A stretch of 64,000 nt of DNA, from positions 1 to 64,000 of the forward strand of contig NZ_FOKK01000019.1 in assembly GCF_900112005.1 (NCBI RefSeq), written 5' to 3'. Below are positions 33,522 to 41,787 of this stretch, piece after piece. The notes beneath the pieces are model-generated. The model searched no databases, was not told the origin of the DNA, and worked only from the letters and a program-made list of their open reading frames with translations. Position numbers and translations under genes: made by a program. Each line of letters opens with the position of its first letter. Positions within the stretch are counted from its first letter, which is position 1. The DNA is from Algoriphagus aquimarinus. Its GTDB lineage: Bacteria > Bacteroidota > Bacteroidia > Cytophagales > Cyclobacteriaceae.

Positions 33522-33924
33522 TGATCAGCTAAAGTCTGCGTATTGGATCAGAGAACAAGTTTTTGTGCTCGAACAAGAAGTCGATCCGAAGGCGGAGTAT
33601 GATGAGTTTGAAAGTCAATGCGCACACTTTCTTGCCTATCTTGATGATAAACCAGTGGGTACGGCTAGGTGGAGAGTTACGCCAAATGGGGTGAAATTGG
33701 AGCGTTTTGCCGTATTGGAAGAAGCCCGAGGCAAAGGCGTTGGGCAAGCTTTAGTGACAGCAGTACTCAACGATATTGAATCCAATCCTAAAGCAATTGG
33801 CAAATTGAAATACCTTCATTCTCAGCTTGATGCAGTTCCACTTTATACAAAATTTGGGTTTGAAAAAGCAGGGGATATGTTTGAAGAGTGTAATATTTTG
33901 CACTATAAAATGCAACTGGCTTAA
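33490..33924 (+). CDS. GNAT-family acetyltransferase
   Basis: A 144-residue protein from the ATG at 33490 (SLLVERITRDDQL follows). A TTG 45 bases upstream would extend it, but the extra residues are shadow of phoH. SAYWIREQVFVLEQEVD is the N-terminal GNAT strand-helix typical of the YjdJ/ElaA-type group. LERFAVLEEARGKGVGQAL contains the R/Q-x-x-G-x-G/A acetyl-CoA loop (ARGKGVG). The C terminus is LHSQLDAVPLYTKFGFEKAG. It transfers acetyl from acetyl-CoA to an unknown amine. The start lies within phoH and it is cotranscribed. Confidence 0.88.
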   Translation: MSLLVERITRDDQLKSAYWIREQVFVLEQEVDPKAEYDEFESQCAHFLAYLDDKPVGTARWRVTPNGVKLERFAVLEEARGKGVGQALVTAVLNDIESNPKAIGKLKYLHSQLDAVPLYTKFGFEKAGDMFEECNILHYKMQLA

Positions 33925-33959
33925 GTATTGCCACATATTTGTTAACTAATTATAGAAAT

Positions 33960-34535
33960 ATGAAAAAATCAATCTTTACCCTTACTCTTATTCTGGCGTT
34001 AGTAGTTTCAGGATATGCACAAGAAGTGATTTCGAGCAGTGGTGGTTCTACTCCGAATAGAGGTGGTTTTTCTAATGAAATCCATGTTAATTTCATGACA
34101 CTCATTTGGTTTGGGTCACTCGAAGCAGGATATGAGCGTTATTTGAGTGACGATCATTCGATAGAGTTCAAAGGTTTTATAAACGACCGCTTTGGATTTA
34201 ATAATGAAAACAGTGGGAAAAAGTATAAGACGAACTCTTTACAGGCTTCAATGAACTTTTACTTTGGAGATAATGGAAGTGGACGTTTTTTCTTGTTCCC
34301 ATTGGCTAAGATTCGTTTTGGGGATTTTGAAGAGCCGGGTGATGGTGGAGGAATTCAGACTACGGATATGACCGCTTTCATCTTAGGTGCTGGAGCAGGA
34401 TATAAGTGGGAGCTTTCTAAAAACTTTGCATTTGGGCCATTTGCCAGCATAGGTAGAAACTTCAGTGATGACGTTTCAAATCGCTTTACAGGAATAGAAT
34501 TAAATGGTGGATTCAATCTTGGATATAGATTCTAA
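33960..34535 (+). CDS. exported outer-membrane beta-barrel-like protein, unknown function
   Basis: 191 residues from the ATG at 33960, picked because a signal peptide (MKKSIFTLTLILALVVSGYAQ) follows. The body has many short amphipathic strands with Gly and aromatic residues, for example EIHVNFMTLIWFGSLEAGYERYLS and IRFGDFEEPG. It ends GFNLGYRF, a terminal aromatic residue typical of barrel proteins. This suggests a small outer-membrane barrel of about eight strands. No family-specific motif is recognised. It follows the GNAT gene by 35 bases and is closed by a terminator. Confidence 0.6.
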   Translation: MKKSIFTLTLILALVVSGYAQEVISSSGGSTPNRGGFSNEIHVNFMTLIWFGSLEAGYERYLSDDHSIEFKGFINDRFGFNNENSGKKYKTNSLQASMNFYFGDNGSGRFFLFPLAKIRFGDFEEPGDGGGIQTTDMTAFILGAGAGYKWELSKNFAFGPFASIGRNFSDDVSNRFTGIELNGGFNLGYRF

Positions 34536-34562
34536 GATTTCTTTACACTACTTTAAATGACA

Positions 34563-34590
34563 GAGAGCCCATTTTGGGCTCTTTTTTTAT
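34563..34590 (+). terminator. rho-independent terminator
   Basis: AGAGCCCA pairs with TGGGCTCT around a three-base loop, followed by seven T; closes the phoH-GNAT-barrel unit. Confidence 0.88.
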
Positions 34591-34761
34591 GTGCTTCTTT
34601 TTACCACATAATCGCCTTGGTTATAGACTTTGGAAATAACCATTTGAATTTATGATGTTATTGGGTTTGTAAATGATTAATGTATAATGGAATACATTGA
34701 GTTTGCTTGCTGCGTTTTTTTCGGAAAAATGAAGTAAATTAAATCTTTAATTTTTTTGAAG

Positions 34762-36696
34762 ATGAGATTTGCTGACTTTCCATTTTTACGGTATCTGCCA
34801 TTTCTATTGCTTGGCATTTTTTTGGGTCAATCGTATTGGTCTCCTGACTTGCTCGTACTATCTATTATCCTGAGCATAAGTTGGCTTTGCTATATGATTT
34901 TAGTTTTTAATTGTGAGAAATATGTTTCTTACTTCCAACTAAGTTCCATCGCATATTTATCGTTGCTTGTTTTCGGCGCATTGCTGGTTCAAAACAAGAA
35001 GCATCAAACCGATGTCAGTTCGGATATTCTTCAAGCGGAAAGTTACTTAGCACAGGTGACTGCATACGATCTGCAAAAGCCGAATTCGTTCGAGAATTTA
35101 CTGGAAGTAAAATCTTTCCTGATCGGAGAAAGCTGGACTGACGCGCAGGTAAAAATTCTGGTTTATCATCAAAGTGACAAGCCTTTAGAGCCAGGTCAAA
35201 TACTTTTAGTGAGAAAGAAGCCCGAGGAAATCACAAGTCCTGTCAATCCTCATGAGTTTGACTATAGGCAGTATCTGTCCAGACAGGGAATCCACTACCG
35301 TCAGTTTCTAGGAAAGGATTTCCAAGTGATTGATTCCGTTAATAGTAAGGGTCTCGAATATTTTTTGGTGCATTTACGACATAGAATTGGTGAGATGCTT
35401 CAGTCAAAAATCCCAGATGAGAATTCTGCACAAATTGCTCTTGCGCTCCTGCTAGGTCAGAAAAAAGAGTTAGATCCGACGATTCGTGAAGCTTACACTC
35501 AGGCTGGCGTGATGCATATTTTGGCTGTTTCGGGACTTCATGTTGGTATTATTTACGCCTTGTTTATTTTGATTTTGAAACCACTCAAACTGAAAAAGGA
35601 GAACGCTAAGCTGTATCTACTTGCTGTTATTTTAGTGATCTGGTTGTATGCATTTCTCACTGGGTTGTCTCCTTCAGTAGTTCGTGCATCGACTATGTTT
35701 TCACTGCTTACGCTAGGACAGATGCGTGAGCGTCGTCCATCGATTTATAATATTTTGGCCTTTTCTGCTATGCTGATGATTACCATGAATCCAGATGTGA
35801 TTTATGAAGTTGGTTTTCAATTATCCTATTTGGCAGTGTTGGGTATCGTGATGATTCAGCCTTTGATTCTGAATTTGTGGTTGCCGAGACACAAGGTGCT
35901 AGAATACGTATGGCAGTTAACTTCCGTTAGTCTAGCTGCTCAGTTGGTTACTTTTCCCTTGTCCTTGTATTATTTTCATGTGTTTCCTACCTACTTTTTA
36001 CTAGGTAATTTATTGATTCTGCCTCTAGCATTTTTGATCATGCAAGTCGGAGTTCCCTTGATGATTTTTGGTTGGATTCCAGTATTAGGAGATGGCTTAG
36101 GTTGGGTTTTAAGTTGGCTGATCTGGGTTCAGAATTGGATTGCTGAGACTATTCGTATGATTCCTGGCGGAAAACTGGATCGACTCACGATGGATTTCTC
36201 AGGAATGATATTCGTGTGGGGTATGCTTTTGATTATAGCAGGTTGGGACTATGGATCTAAAAGAAAGCTGACCTGGCTGGCTACGAGTCTGGTTTTTCTT
36301 TTGGCTGGTTTTCAGCTTTATGAAGAATTACAAACTCCTTCTAAAGAGCTGATTATATATCAAGGAAAGAAGGCTCAACTTTTAGATTTTTCAGATTCAG
36401 GTCAAACATACGCTTGGAATCAGGGCATTGAACCAGGGGAAATCAGTTACTCAGTAGATCCGAATCGTGTACAAAATCATTTGCCTCATACTCCTCAATC
36501 ATTAGTGGCCTATCAGCACGATTCAGGTCAGCTAGAGTTTGTTGGTACTGAATTTACTTTTCATCCTACAAACAAAAAACTTCACTTTACTTCGGCTCCA
36601 AAATCGATTTATTATTGGTCTGATGGCAAGTGGGTAGACTTAGTCATGACCGATTCAATAGCTGTTGACTCTTTAGCTTATCGAATACTTTTCTGA
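34762..36696 (+). CDS. ComEC/Rec2-family DNA-uptake membrane protein, short form
   Basis: 644 residues from the ATG at 34762 (a TTG six bases upstream gives two more residues). The N-terminal part has two or three hydrophobic helices followed by a DUF4131-like soluble region (about 90-190; PEEITSPVNPHEFDYRQYLSRQGI). The Competence domain runs from about 210: ALALLLGQKKELD, MHILAVSGLHVGIIYALF, LLAVILVIWLYAFLTGLSPSVVRA. About eight more helices follow. The C-terminal part (from about 520) is short and lacks the HxHxDH motif of the metallo-beta-lactamase domain found in full ComEC. In competent bacteria ComEC carries single-stranded DNA across the inner membrane; whether this cell takes up DNA is not shown. 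Confidence 0.88.
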   Translation: MRFADFPFLRYLPFLLLGIFLGQSYWSPDLLVLSIILSISWLCYMILVFNCEKYVSYFQLSSIAYLSLLVFGALLVQNKKHQTDVSSDILQAESYLAQVTAYDLQKPNSFENLLEVKSFLIGESWTDAQVKILVYHQSDKPLEPGQILLVRKKPEEITSPVNPHEFDYRQYLSRQGIHYRQFLGKDFQVIDSVNSKGLEYFLVHLRHRIGEMLQSKIPDENSAQIALALLLGQKKELDPTIREAYTQAGVMHILAVSGLHVGIIYALFILILKPLKLKKENAKLYLLAVILVIWLYAFLTGLSPSVVRASTMFSLLTLGQMRERRPSIYNILAFSAMLMITMNPDVIYEVGFQLSYLAVLGIVMIQPLILNLWLPRHKVLEYVWQLTSVSLAAQLVTFPLSLYYFHVFPTYFLLGNLLILPLAFLIMQVGVPLMIFGWIPVLGDGLGWVLSWLIWVQNWIAETIRMIPGGKLDRLTMDFSGMIFVWGMLLIIAGWDYGSKRKLTWLATSLVFLLAGFQLYEELQTPSKELIIYQGKKAQLLDFSDSGQTYAWNQGIEPGEISYSVDPNRVQNHLPHTPQSLVAYQHDSGQLEFVGTEFTFHPTNKKLHFTSAPKSIYYWSDGKWVDLVMTDSIAVDSLAYRILF

Positions 36697-36758
36697 GTTT
36701 GATTTTGCAAAGCCTGCTATTGAAACTAACTTGATCCCAAACCCAAATTGCGAAACAA

Positions 36759-37532
36759 ATGAGCGCTGTACTCACCGAGATTACCGACAGAATAGGAATC
36801 ATCACATTGAATCGACCTGAAAAGCGTAATGCGCTTAGTCCTGAATTGATTGCAGGATTACATACGTCTTTTGAGGCGATGAATTCAAATGATGAAGTGA
36901 AAGTCATTGTACTCCGATCTACGGGAAAGGCTTTTTGTGCAGGAGCAGATTTGGCCTATTTGCAGCAGCTTCAGGATTTCTCTTACGAGGAAAACTTAGA
37001 AGATAGCCGCCGTCTTATGGACTTGTTTAATTTGATCTACTGCCTTCCAAAAGTTGTAATTGCTGAAGTTCAAGGTCATGCTTTGGCTGGGGGCTGTGGA
37101 TTGGCGACAGTCTGTGATTTCGCTTTTGCTGTCCCGGATGCTCTTTTCGGCTATACTGAGGTTAGAATCGGTTTCGTGCCAGCTTTGGTTTCAGTCTTTT
37201 TGTTGGAGCAAATTGGCGCTGCCAAAACGCAGGAATTGCTACTTTCTGGAGAGTTTATTTCTTCCACAAAAGCGGCCGAATTAGGCTTGATCACAGGTGT
37301 AGAACCAGCTGAGTTTTTATCGAATTATGTGACTGAATTTGCTTCCAAACTAATCAAACAGAATTCAGGATTTTCCATGGGCAAAACCAAAGCTCTTTTG
37401 CGCGAGCTAAATCAATCAACCAGAAACAAATCGCTTGAGCTTGCTGCGGAGACGAATGCCACGGCACGTGCTCATGCCGATTGCAAAAAAGGAATTTCTG
37501 CTTTCCTTAATAAAACTACGCCAGATTGGTAA
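36759..37532 (+). CDS. enoyl-CoA hydratase/isomerase-family protein
   Basis: A 257-residue crotonase-fold enzyme. IGIITLNRPEKRNALS (12-27) is the CoA-binding start. KAFCAGADLAYL (about 58-69) provides the first oxyanion-hole residues, and EVQGHALAGGCGLATVCDFAFA (about 105-126) the second, with conserved Gly-Gly. The catalytic Glu could be in YTEVRIGFVPA. Close relatives hydrate methylglutaconyl-CoA in leucine breakdown, but the sequence alone does not choose between this and other CoA substrates. Its TAA touches the ATG of recQ, so expression is linked. Confidence 0.87.
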   Translation: MSAVLTEITDRIGIITLNRPEKRNALSPELIAGLHTSFEAMNSNDEVKVIVLRSTGKAFCAGADLAYLQQLQDFSYEENLEDSRRLMDLFNLIYCLPKVVIAEVQGHALAGGCGLATVCDFAFAVPDALFGYTEVRIGFVPALVSVFLLEQIGAAKTQELLLSGEFISSTKAAELGLITGVEPAEFLSNYVTEFASKLIKQNSGFSMGKTKALLRELNQSTRNKSLELAAETNATARAHADCKKGISAFLNKTTPDW

Positions 37533-39455
37533 ATGCTGAATAGAGCTACTGAAATCCTTCATCAAGTGTTTGGACATGCTGATTTTCGGCCTGTCCAGAA
37601 AGAAATCATCGAGTCAGTACTGGCTGGGAAGGATACGCTTGCGCTGCTTCCAACAGGTGGGGGTAAATCACTATGCTATCAAGTTCCCGCGCTGACACAG
37701 GAAGGGATATGTCTGGTCGTGAGTCCGCTGATTGCCTTGATGAAAGATCAGGTGGATGCTTTAAAGGCAAAAGGTATTAAAGCTGCGGCCATTTATTCAG
37801 GAATGAGTTATCGAGAGATCGATCGCACGCTGGACAACTGCATTTATGGAGATTACAAGTTTTTGTATGTATCTCCAGAGCGGTTGAAAGCGGAGCTATT
37901 TGTCGAGCGATTTCGCCAGATGAAGATCAATTTGATAGCAGTGGATGAAGCGCACTGTATTTCTCAATGGGGTTATGATTTTCGCCCACCTTATTTAGAG
38001 ATCGCCCTGATTCGCCCTTATCATCCAAATGTTCCTGTTTTGGCTTTGACAGCTTCTGCTACGCCGCAAGTTTGCGCGGATATCATGGAAAAGTTGGAGA
38101 TGAAAAAACCGGCGGAATTCCATCAGAGTTTTGCGAGAAAAAATCTCAGTTACTCTGTGCGACTTGTAGAGAACAAACTTGAGAAAGGACTGGAAATACT
38201 GCGTAGAATCGATGGGACGGCAATTTGGTATGTGAGAAATCGTCAGGGGACTCATCAAATCGCTAAAGCGCTAAGTCAAATGGGTATTTCTGCATCAGCG
38301 TATCATGCGGGACTTTCTATGCAAGATCGAGCAAAGCGTCAAGACGCTTGGATGAAAAACGAAGTTCGTGTGATGGTCAGTACGAATGCTTTTGGGATGG
38401 GGATTGACAAGCCAGATGTGCGTGTGGTGATTCATCATGATTTGCCCGAAAATGTAGAGAATTACTATCAGGAAGCAGGGCGTGCGGGACGAGATGGAGA
38501 AAAAGCCTATGGAGTTCTACTAGCGAATAATCAAGATTTTGAAACTGTTTTAAAAAGAGCAGAGCTTGTTTATCCACCTTTAGATTTTGTGAAGCGGGTG
38601 TATCAGTGCTTGGCAAACTATTACAGAATTGCAGTTGGGAGCAACATGCTGAGCAGTTTTGATTTCGAATGGAATGAGTTTGCAAACACCTATGAATTGG
38701 GCGTTTTGGAGAGTTTTTATGCTTTGAAATTACTGGAAGAAGAAGGCTTTATTGGGCTCAGTGAAAGCTATTACACACCTTCCAAAATTCATTTTACGGT
38801 AGATCCTTCTAGATTGTATGAGGTTCAGATCGCTTACGCAAAGCTGGATCCGGTGGTGAAAATCATCATGCGAACGTATGGAGGGAATGTGTTCTCAGAA
38901 TACATCAAAATCCAGGAAGCGAAACTTGCTAAGTCGCTCAATGTCTATGAAAATGAGCTGATAAAATCGCTCAAACATCTGGAACAACTGGAAGTGATGG
39001 TCTATGACCAGCGAAAGGATAAGCCGCAGATCACCTTTTTGACACCTCGATACGATGCTGGTAAACTGCCACTCAATTTCAAACGAATAGAACTTAGGAG
39101 AGCTTTGACGCTGGAAAAAGCTCAAAGTATGGTGAAATATGGGCAGCAAGCTGAGCTATGTCGCACCCAGTTTATTCAGGAATACTTCGGAGAAACTACC
39201 GATGAACAATGTGGTGTTTGTGATATCTGCATCACGCAGCGAAAGGATAATCACCCTGAAATAGCTGAAAATAAGCTTAGAAATAAGATATTGGAAACAT
39301 TATCCAAGACTGGCGAGTTGACTGATAAGCAGATTTTCGAAAGTATCCGCCTTCCTCTGGCTGAGAAAAACCTTAGAGTTTTGCGGATTTTACAGGATCA
39401 GGGATATATTACACTACTGGCTTCGGGCAGTTACGTACTTACAGCTCATGAGTAA
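37533..39455 (+). CDS. recQ: RecQ-family DNA helicase, form with late zinc motif
   Basis: A 640-residue ATP-dependent 3'-5' helicase. The Walker A motif is LLPTGGGKSLCYQ, motif II is AVDEAHCISQWGYDFRP, and motif VI is QEAGRAGRDGE near 320-330. After the helicase core comes a winged-helix-like stretch of about 180 residues. Only then, at about 536-565, comes the four-Cys zinc set LCRTQ...CGVCDIC. In E. coli RecQ this motif directly follows the helicase. A C-terminal HRDC domain is not evident; a short helix-turn-helix-like tail ends the protein. It starts one base after the enoyl-CoA hydratase stop and overlaps the next gene by eight. Confidence 0.92.
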   Translation: MLNRATEILHQVFGHADFRPVQKEIIESVLAGKDTLALLPTGGGKSLCYQVPALTQEGICLVVSPLIALMKDQVDALKAKGIKAAAIYSGMSYREIDRTLDNCIYGDYKFLYVSPERLKAELFVERFRQMKINLIAVDEAHCISQWGYDFRPPYLEIALIRPYHPNVPVLALTASATPQVCADIMEKLEMKKPAEFHQSFARKNLSYSVRLVENKLEKGLEILRRIDGTAIWYVRNRQGTHQIAKALSQMGISASAYHAGLSMQDRAKRQDAWMKNEVRVMVSTNAFGMGIDKPDVRVVIHHDLPENVENYYQEAGRAGRDGEKAYGVLLANNQDFETVLKRAELVYPPLDFVKRVYQCLANYYRIAVGSNMLSSFDFEWNEFANTYELGVLESFYALKLLEEEGFIGLSESYYTPSKIHFTVDPSRLYEVQIAYAKLDPVVKIIMRTYGGNVFSEYIKIQEAKLAKSLNVYENELIKSLKHLEQLEVMVYDQRKDKPQITFLTPRYDAGKLPLNFKRIELRRALTLEKAQSMVKYGQQAELCRTQFIQEYFGETTDEQCGVCDICITQRKDNHPEIAENKLRNKILETLSKTGELTDKQIFESIRLPLAEKNLRVLRILQDQGYITLLASGSYVLTAHE

Positions 39456-40056
39456 TTTTCTAGACGATTTATTCAACAAGGTTTTCAAATCTTCGGAAAA
39501 GTCTCCGATGACGCATAAGGAGAATATTGTTCTTAAAGCGCAGGAAATAGAGGAAGTGAAAGCTTGGATGAATTCTTCCGAGGGGAGAGAGGCATTTGCA
39601 CTGATCTCCAAATCTTATCATTTCAAAACCATACAGATCGAAGAGCGTCCGCAGATTCATGTCTTGGACTCTAAGTATGCCAAAGGTTTTGCAATCACCT
39701 ACGACGACCCGTTGGATGAAAAAACATTTTCCCTGCTTTTCTTGGCTTTTGCACAGCGAGTTCTAGCTTTGGGATATCAGCAAGTGAGTTTGGATAGGAA
39801 AATGGAGGAAATAAACGAACAGGTGAAAGTCACTGATAAGTTTTATTTCAAACCGCCAATTAAATCACTAGCAGAGAATGAATTGATTTCTCAGCTATTT
39901 GGCAATGTTTCCATTGAGAAAATAAGTGTAAATAACCAGCCCAATTACCTCAAGGTACTAGCGACGTTTTATTCGGACAGGCTATACCAGGATCCAGAAC
40001 CTTTCGATCAATTTCTTGATCATTTATTAGAAACAACCAACGATGGACAGAATTAA
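39448..40056 (+). CDS. conserved-looking cytosolic protein, unknown
   Basis: A 202-residue protein not recognised as any family. It has no signal peptide or membrane segment, is rich in charged residues, and alternates helices and strands (EEIEEVKAWMN-like helix near 30, HVLDSKYAKGFAITYDD near 70, TFSLLFLAFAQRVLALGY near 90). It overlaps the 3' end of recQ by eight bases and the Nudix gene by 14. This tight packing suggests a real gene in the same operon. A part in DNA or nucleotide metabolism is only a guess from neighbours. Confidence 0.72.
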   Translation: MSNFLDDLFNKVFKSSEKSPMTHKENIVLKAQEIEEVKAWMNSSEGREAFALISKSYHFKTIQIEERPQIHVLDSKYAKGFAITYDDPLDEKTFSLLFLAFAQRVLALGYQQVSLDRKMEEINEQVKVTDKFYFKPPIKSLAENELISQLFGNVSIEKISVNNQPNYLKVLATFYSDRLYQDPEPFDQFLDHLLETTNDGQN

Positions 40057-40594
40057 CTTAAAAGAGCAACTAGGGAGATACAGAACGCCATATGAGGAGG
40101 AATCTAGCTTTATTCAGGATTTTTTGGAGTTGACCGAAGATCCCCTTGCTTACGGCAGAGAGCGGCTGGACGGGCACTTTACAGCTTCTGCTTGGATAGT
40201 GAATCGTAAGCGAACGCATACCTTACTCACGCTTCATCGGAAGCTGGGACGATGGTTGCAGCTTGGAGGACATGCGGACGGCAATGAGGATTTGCTGGAA
40301 GTCGCTATGAAGGAAGCCAATGAAGAAAGTGGTTTGAAGAGTTTAGAGTTTGTAGACAAGACGATTTTCGATTTGGATAAACATATCATCCCTGAGCGCC
40401 CACACGTTCCTGAGCATTTTCATTTTGATGTACGCTACATTCTGGAAGCAGATCTTTACGAGCCTTTGATCAAAAGTGACGAGAGTATTTCGTTGGCTTG
40501 GGTCGCATTTGACTCCGTTCAGGATGTGATAGGGTATAATCCCTCTATTCTTAGAATGCTTGACAAAACCAGTAAATCAGAAATTCTTCTTTGA
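40043..40594 (+). CDS. Nudix hydrolase
   Basis: A 183-residue protein with one Nudix domain. The Nudix box is GHADGNEDLLEVAMKEANEESGL (about 74-96), following G-x5-E-x7-R-E-x2-E-E-x-G, but with Lys for the usual Arg (KEANEES) and Asn at one position. LGRWLQLGGHADG precedes it. The protein should hydrolyse a nucleoside diphosphate linked to another group, using Mg2+. The extended N-terminal 40 residues are unassigned. It overlaps the preceding gene by 14 bases and ends in TGATG with the thioesterase start. Confidence 0.9.
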   Translation: MDRINLKEQLGRYRTPYEEESSFIQDFLELTEDPLAYGRERLDGHFTASAWIVNRKRTHTLLTLHRKLGRWLQLGGHADGNEDLLEVAMKEANEESGLKSLEFVDKTIFDLDKHIIPERPHVPEHFHFDVRYILEADLYEPLIKSDESISLAWVAFDSVQDVIGYNPSILRMLDKTSKSEILL

Positions 40595-41031
40595 TGATCA
40601 AGCCTGACCCCGCGGAGCTACAGCGAGAGATTGAATTTTCCCTACCTATTCAGATTAAATTCTCGGATATTGACGGCTACCTGCATGTCAATAATGGGGT
40701 GTATTTCAATTATTTCGAACATGCAAGAGCGATGTTTCTATATCAAGTTTGCGATTGGAATATTATGGAAATAGGTTCTGTAGTCGGAAGAATAGAAATG
40801 GATTATTTCAGGCCTATTCATATCGATGACAAGGTAAATGCGCTGGTGAAATGCAGCAGAATAGGCAATACTTCCTTTGACCTAGAGCAATATTTAGTAG
40901 GAGAAACTAAGGATGGAGAATCGTACACTTTTGCAAAAAGTATATGCATACTCGTCTCCGTGGATATGAAAACGATGAAGCCTATGCCGCTTCCAGAAAA
41001 CTATAGGGCAAAACTTCAGCCCAAATCCTAA
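40594..41031 (+). CDS. acyl-CoA thioesterase, 4HBT hotdog fold
   Basis: 145 residues from the ATG at 40594, which shares one base with the Nudix stop (TGATG); a TTG at 40591 is less likely. FSDIDGYLHVNNGVYFNYFEHARAMF (about 21-46) is the hotdog active-site segment, with Asp near HVNN as the catalytic residue in the 4-hydroxybenzoyl-CoA thioesterase class. The protein should hydrolyse short or aromatic acyl-CoA. It is the last gene of the recQ run; a promoter (41050-41057) follows for the next gene. Confidence 0.87.
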   Translation: MIKPDPAELQREIEFSLPIQIKFSDIDGYLHVNNGVYFNYFEHARAMFLYQVCDWNIMEIGSVVGRIEMDYFRPIHIDDKVNALVKCSRIGNTSFDLEQYLVGETKDGESYTFAKSICILVSVDMKTMKPMPLPENYRAKLQPKS

Positions 41032-41049
41032 TAACAAAGACGCAATCCT

Positions 41050-41057
41050 TATCTTTG
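41050..41057 (+). promoter_or_regulatory. candidate -7 box (TATCTTTG)
   Basis: Fits TAnnTTTG and ends 15 bases before the GTG start of the TPR lipoprotein gene, which would give a very short leader. No good -33 box is seen. Confidence 0.45.
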
Positions 41058-41072
41058 CGCAAAATTTAAGCT

Positions 41073-41786
41073 GTGAAAAAACTTTGGATAATTACCTTGC
41101 TGATGGCAGGATTGATGGGTTGTAGCCCAAGTGAAGAAGAATTGGTTCAAGAGGGAATAAATCAAATGGATGCCCAAAACTGGAAAGGAGCGATTACGCT
41201 TTTTGACAGGGCATTGGAAATCAATCCTACGAATGGAACTGCGTTGAACGCTAAAGGTGCTGCACTATTTCAGGAAGAAAAATTCGAAGAGGCTGTGCCT
41301 GTGTTCACGGCAGCAATAGACGCGGATTCTGCTAGCTACAAAGCTTGGTTCAATCGTGGAAATGCGAACTTGAAGCTGGAAAATTTCAAAAATGCAGTTT
41401 CGGATTATAATATGGCTTCAAGGCTGGATCCAACTCAAACAGATATTTATTACAACCGTGGTCTGGCATTGCTGGGTCTAGAAGAATACGAAGATTCCTT
41501 GTTGGATTTTGATAAAGCCCTTCAAGTAGAGCCAAACCAAGCACTTGTACATTTCAATCGTGGGAAAGCACTTTTGGGAAATAACGATCCAGGCAATGCG
41601 ATGAAAGCATTAACGGATGCGATCAATTTGGATGGAAAAAATGCTGCAGCTTATTACTTGCTTGGAGTGACTAGAATGTCTGCTTTGGGTGAGTCTGAAA
41701 AAGAAGAAGGTTGTGCAGATTTGAAGATGGCTCTTCAGCTTGGTTACACAGAAGCCAAAACTTGGATAGACGATTTCTGCGAGTAA
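41073..41786 (+). CDS. TPR-repeat lipoprotein
   Basis: A 237-residue lipoprotein with a GTG start; the signal MKKLWIITLLMAGLMGC carries the lipobox LMGC (C17). From about residue 28 it has five or six TPR repeats, e.g. WKGAITLFDRALEINPTNGTALNAKGAAL, YKAWFNRGNANLKLENFKNAVSDYN, and IYYNRGLALLGLEEYEDSLLDFDKAL, each with the W/L/G/Y/A/P pattern. TPR lipoproteins serve as docking surfaces in the periplasm or on the outer membrane; the partner is unknown. It runs one base ahead of the sua5/tsaC start. Confidence 0.86.
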   Translation: MKKLWIITLLMAGLMGCSPSEEELVQEGINQMDAQNWKGAITLFDRALEINPTNGTALNAKGAALFQEEKFEEAVPVFTAAIDADSASYKAWFNRGNANLKLENFKNAVSDYNMASRLDPTQTDIYYNRGLALLGLEEYEDSLLDFDKALQVEPNQALVHFNRGKALLGNNDPGNAMKALTDAINLDGKNAAAYYLLGVTRMSALGESEKEEGCADLKMALQLGYTEAKTWIDDFCE

Positions 41787-41787
41787 A

